Positions 6,269 through 14,178 are shown, counted from the stretch's first letter. The stretch is 14,353 nt of DNA from Syntrophothermus sp. UBA1445 (GCA_002329495.1 DCTH01000246.1:481-14833); one strand, 5' to 3'. Notes: generated by a model from the letters alone, not told the origin. Made by a program: numbers and translations.

Positions 6269-7084
6269 TTGAAATGGGAATTCAGGCAACAGGATGCTGT
6301 CAGCTGTCTGACATTGCCCGGTTGGAATCAACTGGGGGTAGTAACGGCCTTTACTACCAGAGACGGAGGTTACAGCACCGGGGCGTATAAATCTCTTAAT
6401 ATGGGTCTTCATGTCGGTGATGACCGGGAACTGGTCATTGCCAATCGGGAAATTGTCTGCCGAAGTCTGGGATTTGAGCTCCAGCAGATGGTTTGCTGCG
6501 AACAGATACATGGCAACGGGGTAGTTGTAGTTGAGAAACACCATGCAGGCCGGGGTTCGGCTGATTTATCGGATGCACTCCTTGGATATGACGCTATGGT
6601 AACCGATTGCCCGGGAGTATTTTTAACAGAATTCTATGCCGATTGTATCCCCGTCTACTTCTTCGATCCGGTGAAAAGGGTGATTGGTTTAGCTCATAGT
6701 GGTTGGAAAGGGACGGCTCTTCGTATTGCTGAGGCTACTCTGAACGTAATGCGCGATCGCTTCCATTGCCTTTCAGACGACATCAGGGTTTTCATTGGGC
6801 CTGGAATTGGACCTGAATGTTTTGCGGTTGACGACAATCGAAGGAATCAGGTTGAACGGCTGTTTACTTTTCATGATCAGATAATCTATTCTTATAATGA
6901 AAACCGGTATGTCTGGGACCTTCATCTTTCGAACCGCCTTATTCTTCAGCAAAGCGGCATCCCGGAAGACAATATCATATCATGCCATATCTGTACGGCC
7001 TGTAACCCGGAAATGTTTTTCTCCTACCGTAAAACAGGGGGACATACCGGAAGAATGGCCGCAGTGTTGGGCTTACTTGACTGA
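6269..7084 (+). CDS. pgeF: PgeF/YlmD family protein (YfiH, LACC1-like purine nucleoside enzyme)
   Basis: Members of this family (YlmD, YfiH, human LACC1/FAMIN) were first called polyphenol oxidases or laccases. Later work assigned purine nucleoside phosphorylase/deaminase activity, and in E. coli a role in peptidoglycan fidelity. The zinc-site residues are visible: His81 in QIHG, Cys126 in ADCIP and His143 in HSGWKG. GPGIGPECFAVD and the C-terminal SCHICTACNPEMFFSYRKTGG region are also present. I place the start at TTG 6269, eight bases after AAGGAGG (6254-6260), giving 271 residues. Upstream in-frame TTG 6209 has no ribosome binding site, and GTG 6263 lies too close to it. It is cytosolic. 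It heads a compact run of eight genes through ylmG, matching the ylmD-ylmE-sepF order of other Firmicutes. Confidence 0.93.
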   Translation: MKWEFRQQDAVSCLTLPGWNQLGVVTAFTTRDGGYSTGAYKSLNMGLHVGDDRELVIANREIVCRSLGFELQQMVCCEQIHGNGVVVVEKHHAGRGSADLSDALLGYDAMVTDCPGVFLTEFYADCIPVYFFDPVKRVIGLAHSGWKGTALRIAEATLNVMRDRFHCLSDDIRVFIGPGIGPECFAVDDNRRNQVERLFTFHDQIIYSYNENRYVWDLHLSNRLILQQSGIPEDNIISCHICTACNPEMFFSYRKTGGHTGRMAAVLGLLD

Positions 7085-7095
7085 GGGTGATGGTA

Positions 7096-7809
7096 GTGAG
7101 TGCCAAGATTCTGGTGGTAGATGATGAAACGTATATTGTAGAACTTGTCAAGTTCAACCTGGAGAAGGAAGGGTTTCAGGTAGTTGTTGCCTATGATGGG
7201 TTGAGCGGGATTCGTATGGTGGAAGAAGAGAACCCGGATCTTTTGATCCTGGATATCATGCTGCCGATGATGGATGGACTTGAGGTTTGCCGAATGTTAA
7301 GACGGACGGCCCATTATCGCAACCTCCCCATAATCATGCTGACGGCAAAAGGCGAAGAAATTGATACTGTTTTGGGACTGGAAATGGGAGCTGATGATTA
7401 TATCAAGAAACCGTTCAGTCCCCGCGAAATGGTAGCACGGGTAAAGGCCCGGCTGCGAGCCAGGAAACTCCTGAAGACCGAAGATGCTACTGGTGAGAAG
7501 GCCATGGTATGGAAGGACCTGGTGATAATACCAGAACGACATGAAGCTTTTATTCGAGACAGGAAACTTGACCTGACCCCTAAAGAGTTTGACCTCCTCC
7601 GTATCCTGGCATCAAGCCGGGGAAGGGTTATGACCCGGGAGACTCTGCTCGAAAAAGTATGGGGTTATGAGTTTATCGGCGATACCAGAACGGTGGATGT
7701 TCATATCAGGCATCTGCGTATGAAACTCGGAGACGACAGCTCCGCGCCCCAGTATATAGAGACGGTCCGCGGAGTTGGTTACAGGTTTAGGGAGGGTGGA
7801 TACCCATAG
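7096..7809 (+). CDS. OmpR/PhoB-family response regulator
   Basis: This is a DNA-binding response regulator of 237 residues. The receiver domain (about 3-120) has the acidic pair Asp9/Asp10, the phosphoacceptor Asp53 in LLILDIMLP, Thr83 in MLTAKG and Lys105 in KKPFSP. The C-terminal winged helix (about 140-235) shows LDLTPKEFDLLRILASSRG, then TRTVDVHIRHLRMKLGDD and ending IETVRGVGYRF, close to PhoP and WalR. Three starts are possible (GTG 7087, ATG 7090, GTG 7096). I prefer GTG 7096 because GAGGGTG (7083-7089) is then correctly spaced and the protein begins MSAKILVVDDE like its relatives. It lies 11 bases after pgeF and five bases before its kinase partner. The target genes cannot be read from the sequence. 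Confidence 0.94.
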   Translation: MSAKILVVDDETYIVELVKFNLEKEGFQVVVAYDGLSGIRMVEEENPDLLILDIMLPMMDGLEVCRMLRRTAHYRNLPIIMLTAKGEEIDTVLGLEMGADDYIKKPFSPREMVARVKARLRARKLLKTEDATGEKAMVWKDLVIIPERHEAFIRDRKLDLTPKEFDLLRILASSRGRVMTRETLLEKVWGYEFIGDTRTVDVHIRHLRMKLGDDSSAPQYIETVRGVGYRFREGGYP

Positions 7810-7814
7810 ACAGA

Positions 7815-8906
7815 GTGAACATTTCATGGGAAGGTTTTACCAGTGAAAACGGAAGAATGCAGGCCATTCTGACCAGTATGGTGGATGGACTGGTGGCTGT
7901 TGATAAGGCAGGCCGCATTGTGAAGGCTAACCGGGCAGCGGAGGGTCTTTTTATGCGACAGGAACCGTACCTGTTGGGACAGACTTTTAAATCCCTGCTC
8001 AATATGGAAGACCTTCACGACACCATAACCAAGGTGTTAAGAACTGGAGTCGAGTCACTTGCTGAATACAGCGTTTTCCCGAACAGTGAGACCATTTACC
8101 GGATAAATATAGTACCGATTAAAGGTGAAAAAGAAGATATTGAAGGAGCACTGGCGGTATTCCATGACATAACTGATGCCCGCAAGTTTGACCGAATGCG
8201 AAGTGAGTTTGTGGCTAATGTATCCCACGAACTGCGAACCCCTTTAACCTCGATCAAAGGGTTTGTTGAAACCCTGCTGGACGGGGCCCTGGAAGACAAA
8301 CTGCTCTGCCGCAGGTTTTTAAGCATAATTGACAGCGAAACCAACCGATTGACCCGCTTGATAGATGATCTGTTGACCCTGTCGGCTATGGAAACCAAAG
8401 AAATCAGGGTTAATCTGCAAAACGTGAATCTGGTGGAATCAGTTAAGAACGTATTCAATATCATGGGCCCTCAGGCCGAAGAGAAAAAGCTGAGGATGGA
8501 GTTAATTTATCCTCCCGATATGGCCTGGGTTAAAGCTGACCAGGATCTGGTGGGACAGGTCCTGATCAACCTGATCGACAATGCGATAAAGTACTCATGT
8601 GATGAGGGACGGATCGTGGTTCGAATAGCCCGGGAAGGCAGGAAGACCATGGTACGGATCAGCGACACCGGTATCGGCATTTCTCAGGAGAGTCTTCCCC
8701 GCCTATTCGAGCGTTTTTACCGCGTTGACCGGGCCCGTTCCCGGGTTCTGGGAGGAACCGGACTGGGGTTGGCGATCGTGAAACACATCGTTGAATTACA
8801 TGGGGGAGAGGTATTTGTCAACAGCCAGGAGGGCGTTGGTTCAACCTTTACCTTTTGCCTGCCAACCGGGGACCTAATGCCAAAGGCAGCGGAGAGTGAC
8901 CTGTGA
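7815..8906 (+). CDS. PAS-domain histidine kinase lacking transmembrane segments
   Basis: This 363-residue sensor kinase pairs with the regulator encoded five bases upstream. It has a PAS domain (about 12-120, starting RMQAILTSMVDGLVAVDKAG), a HisKA dimerisation domain with phosphorylated His138 in NVSHELRTPL, and a HATPase domain: N box with Asn256 (LIDNAIKY), G1 box DTGIG (284-288), F box FERF (298-301) and G2 box GGTGLGL (313-319). The catalytic part closely resembles PhoR/PnpS. Unlike those kinases, nothing in front of the PAS domain could span the membrane, so it should be soluble or recruited by another protein. The GTG 7815 start is uncertain, because the nearest good ribosome binding site, GGAGGG (7791-7796), is 18 bases away. 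No better in-frame standard start exists. Its TGA overlaps the next gene's GTG. Confidence 0.93.
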   Translation: MNISWEGFTSENGRMQAILTSMVDGLVAVDKAGRIVKANRAAEGLFMRQEPYLLGQTFKSLLNMEDLHDTITKVLRTGVESLAEYSVFPNSETIYRINIVPIKGEKEDIEGALAVFHDITDARKFDRMRSEFVANVSHELRTPLTSIKGFVETLLDGALEDKLLCRRFLSIIDSETNRLTRLIDDLLTLSAMETKEIRVNLQNVNLVESVKNVFNIMGPQAEEKKLRMELIYPPDMAWVKADQDLVGQVLINLIDNAIKYSCDEGRIVVRIAREGRKTMVRISDTGIGISQESLPRLFERFYRVDRARSRVLGGTGLGLAIVKHIVELHGGEVFVNSQEGVGSTFTFCLPTGDLMPKAAESDL

Positions 8907-9856
8907 GTACTCGTCAGCAGAGGATTCAGAATTACCAACGAAACCAGATAATAATAAGAAACCTCTTAAGGGCCCTCTTGGCCCTGGTTATTCTTATTGG
9001 AATCGGCGGTTTAATGCTGCTTTTGTATAATAAAACCTGTATTTGGCTTATTGATGTCCATGTGGTTCAGCACGGTGAGTTGGAACTTGGAGTCAGTACC
9101 CCGGCGATACTGATTAAAGAGGAAACAGTCGTTAGGGCTCCAGCTCGGGGCCGTTTCGAGAATAAAGTTATGGAGGGCGAAAGGGTCCGCAGTGGATCTG
9201 TGGCCGGGCTATTCTATCCCGAAGGGGAGATAAAGCCGGTATCTGTGTCGGTGCCGGTGAGTGGGATAATAAGTTTTAAGCCTGACGGGTGGGAGGAGAT
9301 CCTTAATGATTTCTCCCTGGATAATGGTGATCAGAATATCTTCAATTACAGTCCCCGTCAGTTAAATGACGGCAGTTTTCAGTATGAATCCGGGGAGCCG
9401 TTATTCAAAATTGTAGATAATCTGGTGCCAATGAGGTTGGTGGTGGCCCACGAACCTGATGCTTTTGGTAAGCCGCTGGCAGTTGACGATAGACTGAAGA
9501 TAAGGCACAAAGACCAGATCCTGGGAGTGGCGGTGTGCGAGTCAGTTTGGTCTGGTAAGGACCGAAATACAGCTATTCTGGATTTGGGAAGTTTTAATGA
9601 GACCCTGTCTGACCAGAGGCGGATCGAGGTGGATTGTATATCAGACACTTACTCAGGATTGATTATTCCGGAAGAATCGCTGGTCAAAAGTGAGGCAGGG
9701 GATGCTGTCTACAAGGTAAATAAGAAAAACGTTGAGTTGTGGGCGGTTGAGGTATTGGCCGCCTGTAATGGTCAGGCGGTGGTTGAAGGTCTGGAACCAG
9801 GAGATACTATTGTAACCACCCCGGGCTTGGTATCAGAGGGTATGTCCTTAAGGTGA
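8903..9856 (+). CDS. HlyD-like single-pass membrane protein
   Basis: This 317-residue protein has a charged N-terminus, one hydrophobic segment (about residues 18-42) and a large outer domain. That domain resembles the HlyD/membrane-fusion adaptor family: ILIKEETVVRAPARGRF and VPVSGIISFKPDG are lipoyl/barrel-like strands, and GLEPGDTIVTTPGLVSEGMSLR at the C-terminus is typical of these adaptors. The family match is moderate, and the long coiled-coil hairpin of classical HlyD is not evident. The GTG start at 8903 overlaps the kinase stop by four bases and has GGAGAG at 8891-8896, so translation is coupled to the kinase. No ABC transporter or outer-membrane partner lies nearby. Similar proteins occur beside ylmE in other clostridia as I recall. 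It could be an envelope or division-site protein rather than a transporter adaptor. Confidence 0.75.
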   Translation: MSTRQQRIQNYQRNQIIIRNLLRALLALVILIGIGGLMLLLYNKTCIWLIDVHVVQHGELELGVSTPAILIKEETVVRAPARGRFENKVMEGERVRSGSVAGLFYPEGEIKPVSVSVPVSGIISFKPDGWEEILNDFSLDNGDQNIFNYSPRQLNDGSFQYESGEPLFKIVDNLVPMRLVVAHEPDAFGKPLAVDDRLKIRHKDQILGVAVCESVWSGKDRNTAILDLGSFNETLSDQRRIEVDCISDTYSGLIIPEESLVKSEAGDAVYKVNKKNVELWAVEVLAACNGQAVVEGLEPGDTIVTTPGLVSEGMSLR

Positions 9857-9880
9857 TGTTTCAGGAGGTAGCAACAAAAA

Positions 9881-10567
9881 ATGACCGAACTTGCAGGGAA
9901 TATACAAACCGTTAGAGAAAAGGTCAGAAAAGCCGCCATGCGGGCGGGAACCAACCCCCACGATATTTGCCTGGTGGCGGTAAGTAAAACGGTGGGACCG
10001 GACGAGATAGGTCATGCCTGTCAACTGGGAATAGCTGATTTTGGAGAAAACCGGGTACAGGATTTATTAAGAAAACAGTCTGAGTATCCGCAGGTGAGAT
10101 GGCACATGATAGGCCACCTGCAGACCAACAAGGTTAAAGACATTATCGGACGGGCTTGTCTTATCCATTCACTGGACAGATGGGAACTGGCGGAGTATAT
10201 TGAGAGAAGGGCCGAAAAGCAAAGGTTTGTGGTGCCCACTCTGTTACAGGTTAATATTTCAGGTGAGGAATCAAAAGGTGGGGTAAGGCCCCATGAGGTA
10301 CCGGATTTTCTGGCTGCCATAAGTCAGTTTAAATATCTCCGGATACAAGGGTTAATGACTATGGCTCCTGAGGTGGATGATCCGGAGGAGACCAGACCTG
10401 TATTCAAGGAACTGCGCAAAATATTCGATACTACAAAGAAACAAAACTACCCGCAAGTGGAGATGCGTTATCTTTCTATGGGAATGACCCAGGACTACGA
10501 GGTGGCGATCGAAGAAGGGGCCAATATGGTCCGGGTAGGCCGGGCACTGTTTGGACCCAGATGGTGA
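9881..10567 (+). CDS. ylmE: PLP homeostasis protein YlmE (YggS/PLPBP family)
   Basis: This 228-residue protein belongs to the YggS/PROSC family. It binds pyridoxal 5'-phosphate, has no known catalytic activity and affects vitamin B6 and amino-acid homeostasis. The PLP-binding Lys36 lies in LVAVSKTV. Other hallmarks are FGENRVQDL, WHMIGHLQTNKVKDI, LLQVNISGEESKGG, IQGLMTMAP, LSMGMTQDYEVAIEEGANMVRVGRALFG. Length is typical and the fold is a complete single TIM-like barrel. It starts at ATG 9881 behind AGGAGGT (9863-9869). Its position directly before sepF matches the Bacillus ylm cluster. Confidence 0.97.
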   Translation: MTELAGNIQTVREKVRKAAMRAGTNPHDICLVAVSKTVGPDEIGHACQLGIADFGENRVQDLLRKQSEYPQVRWHMIGHLQTNKVKDIIGRACLIHSLDRWELAEYIERRAEKQRFVVPTLLQVNISGEESKGGVRPHEVPDFLAAISQFKYLRIQGLMTMAPEVDDPEETRPVFKELRKIFDTTKKQNYPQVEMRYLSMGMTQDYEVAIEEGANMVRVGRALFGPRW

Positions 10568-10580
10568 GGAGGTAAAGAGA

Positions 10581-11015
10581 TTGGGTTTCGTAGACAAGGT
10601 ATTGCAGTGGCTGGGTGTTGCAGATGTTGAGGAGGAGGAGACTCCAAGTTTACCGATTGTAGACAATCGAGACCTGAACCGCAAGGCGAACCTGGTAAGC
10701 CTTCAGGGGGCCAAGACGGTAAGAGTGGTGGTTAGTGAGCCTACTACTTTCGAAGATGCTCAGGATCTAGCCGATAGTCTTAAGAACCGGAGGCAGGTGG
10801 TGCTGAACCTGAGCGGCACTGAGCCTGATATCGCACGCCGCATAATTGACTTTCTCAGCGGGACAACCTATGCTCTGGACGGCCAGACTCAGAAGTTAGG
10901 GGAAAGTATTTTTCTTTTTGCCCCCAGCAATGTTGAAATCTCCCGGGAACCCAGGCCGCTTCTCAGGAGTTCCTTTACATACTCGCGAGGTAATGCTCTG
11001 GGGAGAGAAGAATAG
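10581..11015 (+). CDS. sepF: Cell division protein SepF
   Basis: SepF anchors and bundles FtsZ at the division septum, polymerising into rings and binding the membrane through its N-terminal helix. The 144-residue product shows that amphipathic N-terminus (MGFVDKVLQWLGV), an acidic linker, then the SepF core (about 48-128) with VVVSEPTTFEDAQDLADSLKNRRQVVLNLSGTEPDIARRIIDFLSGTTYALDGQTQKLGE and FLFAPSNVEI at the end of the fold. I place the start at TTG 10581, seven bases after a strong GAGGAGGT site (10566-10573). An upstream in-frame TTG at 10551 would run into ylmE and has no such site. It follows ylmE by 13 bases, so the two are clearly one unit. Confidence 0.96.
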   Translation: MGFVDKVLQWLGVADVEEEETPSLPIVDNRDLNRKANLVSLQGAKTVRVVVSEPTTFEDAQDLADSLKNRRQVVLNLSGTEPDIARRIIDFLSGTTYALDGQTQKLGESIFLFAPSNVEISREPRPLLRSSFTYSRGNALGREE

Positions 11016-11017
11016 TA

Positions 11018-11821
11018 ATGAATACAGGTGTAACACTGGGCTTTATTGGTTGCGGTCAAATGGCCCGGGCCCTCCTGGGCGGCTTCACCAGACATCGTGA
11101 ATTGCTGAGATCAGTAATTCTATTTGATATTGACCCCACCAAAGCAAAAGCTCTGGCAAACGACTATGGGACGGCCGTCGCAGATTCCGGATACTCTCTG
11201 GTGTCGGGGGTTGATGTGGTAGTCCTGGCGGTCAAGCCGCCCCAGGTAAAGCCGGTTTTACGAGAAATATCACCGGTTCTTAATGCGGATAAGGTATTGA
11301 TTTCAATAGCCGCCGGGGTTACCATGGAATCTATCCGCGAGGAAATCGACCCCCAGGTCCCGGTAGTTCGAGTTATGCCCAATGTGCCATGTTTAATCGG
11401 ACAAGGGGTGATGGGCCTCTCCTTCAGTGAAGCGGTGGCATCTGATAAGCAAAACGTGATCCTGGAGTTGTTCTCTACGGTAGGCTTGGTCGAACCAGTA
11501 CCCGAAGAGTATATGGACGCTGTCACAGCGGTATCGGGAAGTGGTCCGGCATTTGTATTTCTGGTCGCAGAAGCCCTTACCGATGCGGCGGTAGATGTTG
11601 GCTTGCCGCGTGATCTGGCACGGCGTCTGGTTAACCAGACCTTGATTGGTTCTTCAGCCATGATCCAGGAGAGTGGTGAACATCCGGCATTGTTGCGGGA
11701 GCGGGTTACATCTCCGGGTGGTACCACCATCGCTGGATTAAGAGCCCTCGAAAGCGGAGGGGTAAGAGCTGCCTTCTTTGACGCCGTCAGTAAAGCCTGC
11801 CAGAGATCTGCGAGACGCTGA
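11018..11821 (+). CDS. proC: Pyrroline-5-carboxylate reductase (ProC)
   Basis: ProC catalyses the last step of proline synthesis, NAD(P)H-dependent reduction of 1-pyrroline-5-carboxylate. The 267-residue protein has the N-terminal Rossmann loop LGFIGCGQMARALLGG, the VVVLAVKPPQV strand, the SIAAGVTMESI and RVMPNVPCLIGQG motifs and the C-terminal family signature: AVSGSGPAFVFLVAEALTDAAVDVGL, then LLRERVTSPGGTTIAGLRALESGGVRAAFFDAV. All are intact and length is standard. It starts at ATG 11018, two bases after the sepF stop, with GGGGAGAG at 11000-11007. A proC between sepF and ylmG also occurs in other Firmicutes and actinobacteria. It is probably a passenger in the division cluster rather than part of its mechanism. 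Confidence 0.97.
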   Translation: MNTGVTLGFIGCGQMARALLGGFTRHRELLRSVILFDIDPTKAKALANDYGTAVADSGYSLVSGVDVVVLAVKPPQVKPVLREISPVLNADKVLISIAAGVTMESIREEIDPQVPVVRVMPNVPCLIGQGVMGLSFSEAVASDKQNVILELFSTVGLVEPVPEEYMDAVTAVSGSGPAFVFLVAEALTDAAVDVGLPRDLARRLVNQTLIGSSAMIQESGEHPALLRERVTSPGGTTIAGLRALESGGVRAAFFDAVSKACQRSARR

Positions 11822-11847
11822 TTGTTACTAGAGGATTTGGTGAGAAT

Positions 11848-12108
11848 ATGGTTATTTACGACATTGTAAATCTGGCCTTTGAAGTGATGATGTGGCTGAT
11901 CGTAATCAGGTGTATCCTGTCTTTCATCAGGCATAACCCCTATCAGCCAATCATCCGCTTTATTTATGACATAACTGAGCCGATAATGGCACCGTTTCGT
12001 CGCTTATTACCAAGTGCCGGGGGGATTGATCTCTCTCCCATAATTGTATGGATGGTTCTGATGCTGCTGCGAAATCTGGTGCTCGGTATTTTGCGGGCCA
12101 TCCTGTAG
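11848..12108 (+). CDS. ylmG: YggT family membrane protein YlmG
   Basis: This 86-residue integral membrane protein has two hydrophobic helices (about residues 5-26 and 62-84) around a polar loop. The loop carries the YggT signature IRCILSFIRHNPYQPIIRFIYDITEPIMAPFRRLLP. YggT/YlmG proteins are conserved beside sepF; plant homologues affect plastid nucleoid distribution, and the bacterial role is unclear. It starts at ATG 11848, 26 bases after proC. Spacing to GAGGA (11831-11835) is long and the closer GGTGAG (11839-11844) is short, so the ribosome binding site is not ideal. It is the last gene of the packed run from pgeF. Confidence 0.95.
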   Translation: MVIYDIVNLAFEVMMWLIVIRCILSFIRHNPYQPIIRFIYDITEPIMAPFRRLLPSAGGIDLSPIIVWMVLMLLRNLVLGILRAIL

Positions 12109-12129
12109 AACCAGTTAGCATCCGCTATG

Positions 12130-12160
12130 GCTTACAGGGTCTTGGTAAGCTTTTCTCTAT
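12130..12160 (+). terminator. Possible weak terminator after ylmG
   Basis: GCTTAC (12130-12135) pairs with GTAAGC (12145-12150) around a 9-base loop, followed by the T-rich run TTTTCTCTAT. The six-pair stem is short and A/T-containing, so termination would be partial. It lies in the 98-base gap between ylmG and the U32 gene and is a plausible end or attenuation point for the pgeF-ylmG unit. Confidence 0.42.
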
Positions 12161-12206
12161 TCAGTTCCTTTGTAATATCCGTTGAAATACCCGGGAGATA
12201 GAGTAT

Positions 12207-14126
12207 ATGCGTGCTGAATATAAAATCGAATTACTGGCACCTGCCGGCAAGTGGTCAGTTCTGGAAGAAGTCATCAGTGCTGGAGCAGATGCCGTCTACT
12301 TGGGAGGTAAAAGGTTTAACATGCGCCTTTTGCGTCCTGATTTTAATTTTTCCGACCAGGAAATACGGGATGCTGTCACCTATTGTCATGATAGAGGTGT
12401 CAGCCTCTACGTAACGTTGAATAACCTCTACCATGAACAGGAATTGGCCGAATTAGATGAATACCTGAGTTTCCTGAAGGATGCCCGGGTGGATGCGGTT
12501 ATTATCCAGGACCTGGCTTTGATCGATGCATGCCGGAGACTGGAGATTGCGATGCATGCCAGCGTTCAAATGGGAGTCAATAATCTGGAAACGGTCAGGA
12601 TTCTTGAACAAAACGGCTGCCGCCGGGTAATACTATCAAAAAATCTTACCCGCCAGGAAATTCAGGAGATTAAGAATAACAGCAGTTTGGGACTGGAGTA
12701 TTTTGTCCATGGCGACCTCTGCATAGCTCATACCGGACAATGTTTCATGTCGGGACTGCTCTTTGCCGAGAGCGGCAATCGCGGTCAATGCCGCAAGCCC
12801 TGCCGCTGGCTCTATGATCTGGAGGGCAAATCCTCGGGGATGGTTGCTCAAAACCAACACCTTTTGGCCTACCAGGATCTTTGCCTTTACCTGGGCATAC
12901 CGGAACTTATCCAGGCCGGAGTGACCTCCTTTAAAATAGAAGGACGTATGCGCGAAGCAGAATACCTGAGCCGGGTGGTGTCCTCTTACCGCCAGGCTAT
13001 CGATAGATACCTTGAAGAGTCCATCAGTCCGCAAATAGATGATCCTGAATGGGAAATACTTTACCAGCAAAGAGTTCGTGATTTTTGTACCGGCAGTTTT
13101 TACGGTCCCCCAGGTTTAGGCGATATCGGTCTTTCCGGAGAGCGGGAACCCCGGTTTCCGACCGCTCCCGGGGAGTTGGTTCGATGCCGTAAGGAGGATT
13201 ATTCCGCATGGAGCGGTGAGGAAAAGCAGCTCAGCCTGTCGGTAAAGGTTGATAGCTGGGATAGCCTGAGGGTGGCCCTGGAGCGGGGAGTGGAAACCAT
13301 CGTAGTTCCAGGGACGGTTTATCACCACCAGTATGGTTTCTTATCATTGCGGGAGACGGCACTGGCCCTGGAAGAGGCCCGGGATACAGGGGTCAGAGTG
13401 GTATTGGAATTCCCCCGCATTATTACCGTAAATGATCGCCATCAGGCTGACGAGCTCTGGGAACTGGCCCAGGGGGATCTGGTTAGTGAGGTAATGGTAC
13501 ATGATCCTGGTTCGCTCTCCATAGCATCGCAGATGGGAATCAGAGCTGGAGCCGGATATGGGCTTAACCTGGCCAACAGTGCGGCCGTCAAGCAGGTTAA
13601 GGCATGGGGGGCTCGGTGGGCGTGCCCCTCGCTGGAAATCAGCAAGAATGACCTGCAGAGCATGGCGAATGCTTCACCACTGCCGCTGGAGGTTATGGTT
13701 CACGGACCCCTGTGCGGCATGATCAGCGATTACTGTCCGCTTGGTTCACTGGACGCCCAAGATAGTCAGGGTTGTACCTCTCCCTGTGAACGGGACAGTT
13801 TTTGGCTGCTCGATGAACGGGGACAGAAGTATCCCTTGCGATGTGATGACCGGTGTCGCTGCCATATATATCATCCTCTGGAGATGTCCCTGTTTACAGA
13901 ACTGCCCTGGTTGGCTGCCTGGGTATCATCGGTAAGGATCGAAAGCAACGGGTATCCCCCGGAGCTGTGGGGCCAGCTCATTGACATATACCAGTCAGCA
14001 CTTGAGGATATAAAGAGAGGGAAATGGAATCAACAAACCAACTATGATCTGCTGCTGAAACTGTTTCCCGAGGGTTTGTCCAGAGGGCCCTGGGAAGGAA
14101 TTGGCAGGGTGAAGAATTCAGCCTGA
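12207..14126 (+). CDS. U32 family protein (RlhA/TrhP/UbiU-like), two tandem modules
   Basis: The family was named peptidase U32, but characterised members (TrhP, RlhA, UbiU/UbiV) are iron-sulfur proteins needed for prephenate- or oxygen-independent hydroxylation of tRNA, 23S rRNA or ubiquinone precursors. RNA hydroxylation is therefore likelier here than proteolysis. The 639 residues open with LLAPAGKWSVLEEVISAGADAVYLGG and contain the U32 signature: YFVHGDLC (Cys172), GQC (Cys179) and NRGQCRKPCRW (Cys195, Cys199). A second module near 340-605 repeats the pattern as MVHGPLC (Cys503), YC (Cys510) and CTSPC (Cys523, Cys527), with extra Cys546, 550 and 552. The length is close to RlhA. The start is ATG 12207 with GGGAGA upstream. 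It is cytosolic. It sits between ylmG and divIVA, where other Firmicutes often have ylmH. Confidence 0.9.
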   Translation: MRAEYKIELLAPAGKWSVLEEVISAGADAVYLGGKRFNMRLLRPDFNFSDQEIRDAVTYCHDRGVSLYVTLNNLYHEQELAELDEYLSFLKDARVDAVIIQDLALIDACRRLEIAMHASVQMGVNNLETVRILEQNGCRRVILSKNLTRQEIQEIKNNSSLGLEYFVHGDLCIAHTGQCFMSGLLFAESGNRGQCRKPCRWLYDLEGKSSGMVAQNQHLLAYQDLCLYLGIPELIQAGVTSFKIEGRMREAEYLSRVVSSYRQAIDRYLEESISPQIDDPEWEILYQQRVRDFCTGSFYGPPGLGDIGLSGEREPRFPTAPGELVRCRKEDYSAWSGEEKQLSLSVKVDSWDSLRVALERGVETIVVPGTVYHHQYGFLSLRETALALEEARDTGVRVVLEFPRIITVNDRHQADELWELAQGDLVSEVMVHDPGSLSIASQMGIRAGAGYGLNLANSAAVKQVKAWGARWACPSLEISKNDLQSMANASPLPLEVMVHGPLCGMISDYCPLGSLDAQDSQGCTSPCERDSFWLLDERGQKYPLRCDDRCRCHIYHPLEMSLFTELPWLAAWVSSVRIESNGYPPELWGQLIDIYQSALEDIKRGKWNQQTNYDLLLKLFPEGLSRGPWEGIGRVKNSA

Positions 14127-14178
14127 TTTAAAAAATATAGTTGCTTATCCTGAATTCCAACATGAAAGGGGGATAAAA

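Noticed and set aside
11164..11934. 256-residue open frame on the minus strand
   Set aside because: It is antisense to the unmistakable proC, low in complexity (rich in Ser, Thr, Arg) and has no ribosome binding site. It is a shadow of proC codon use.
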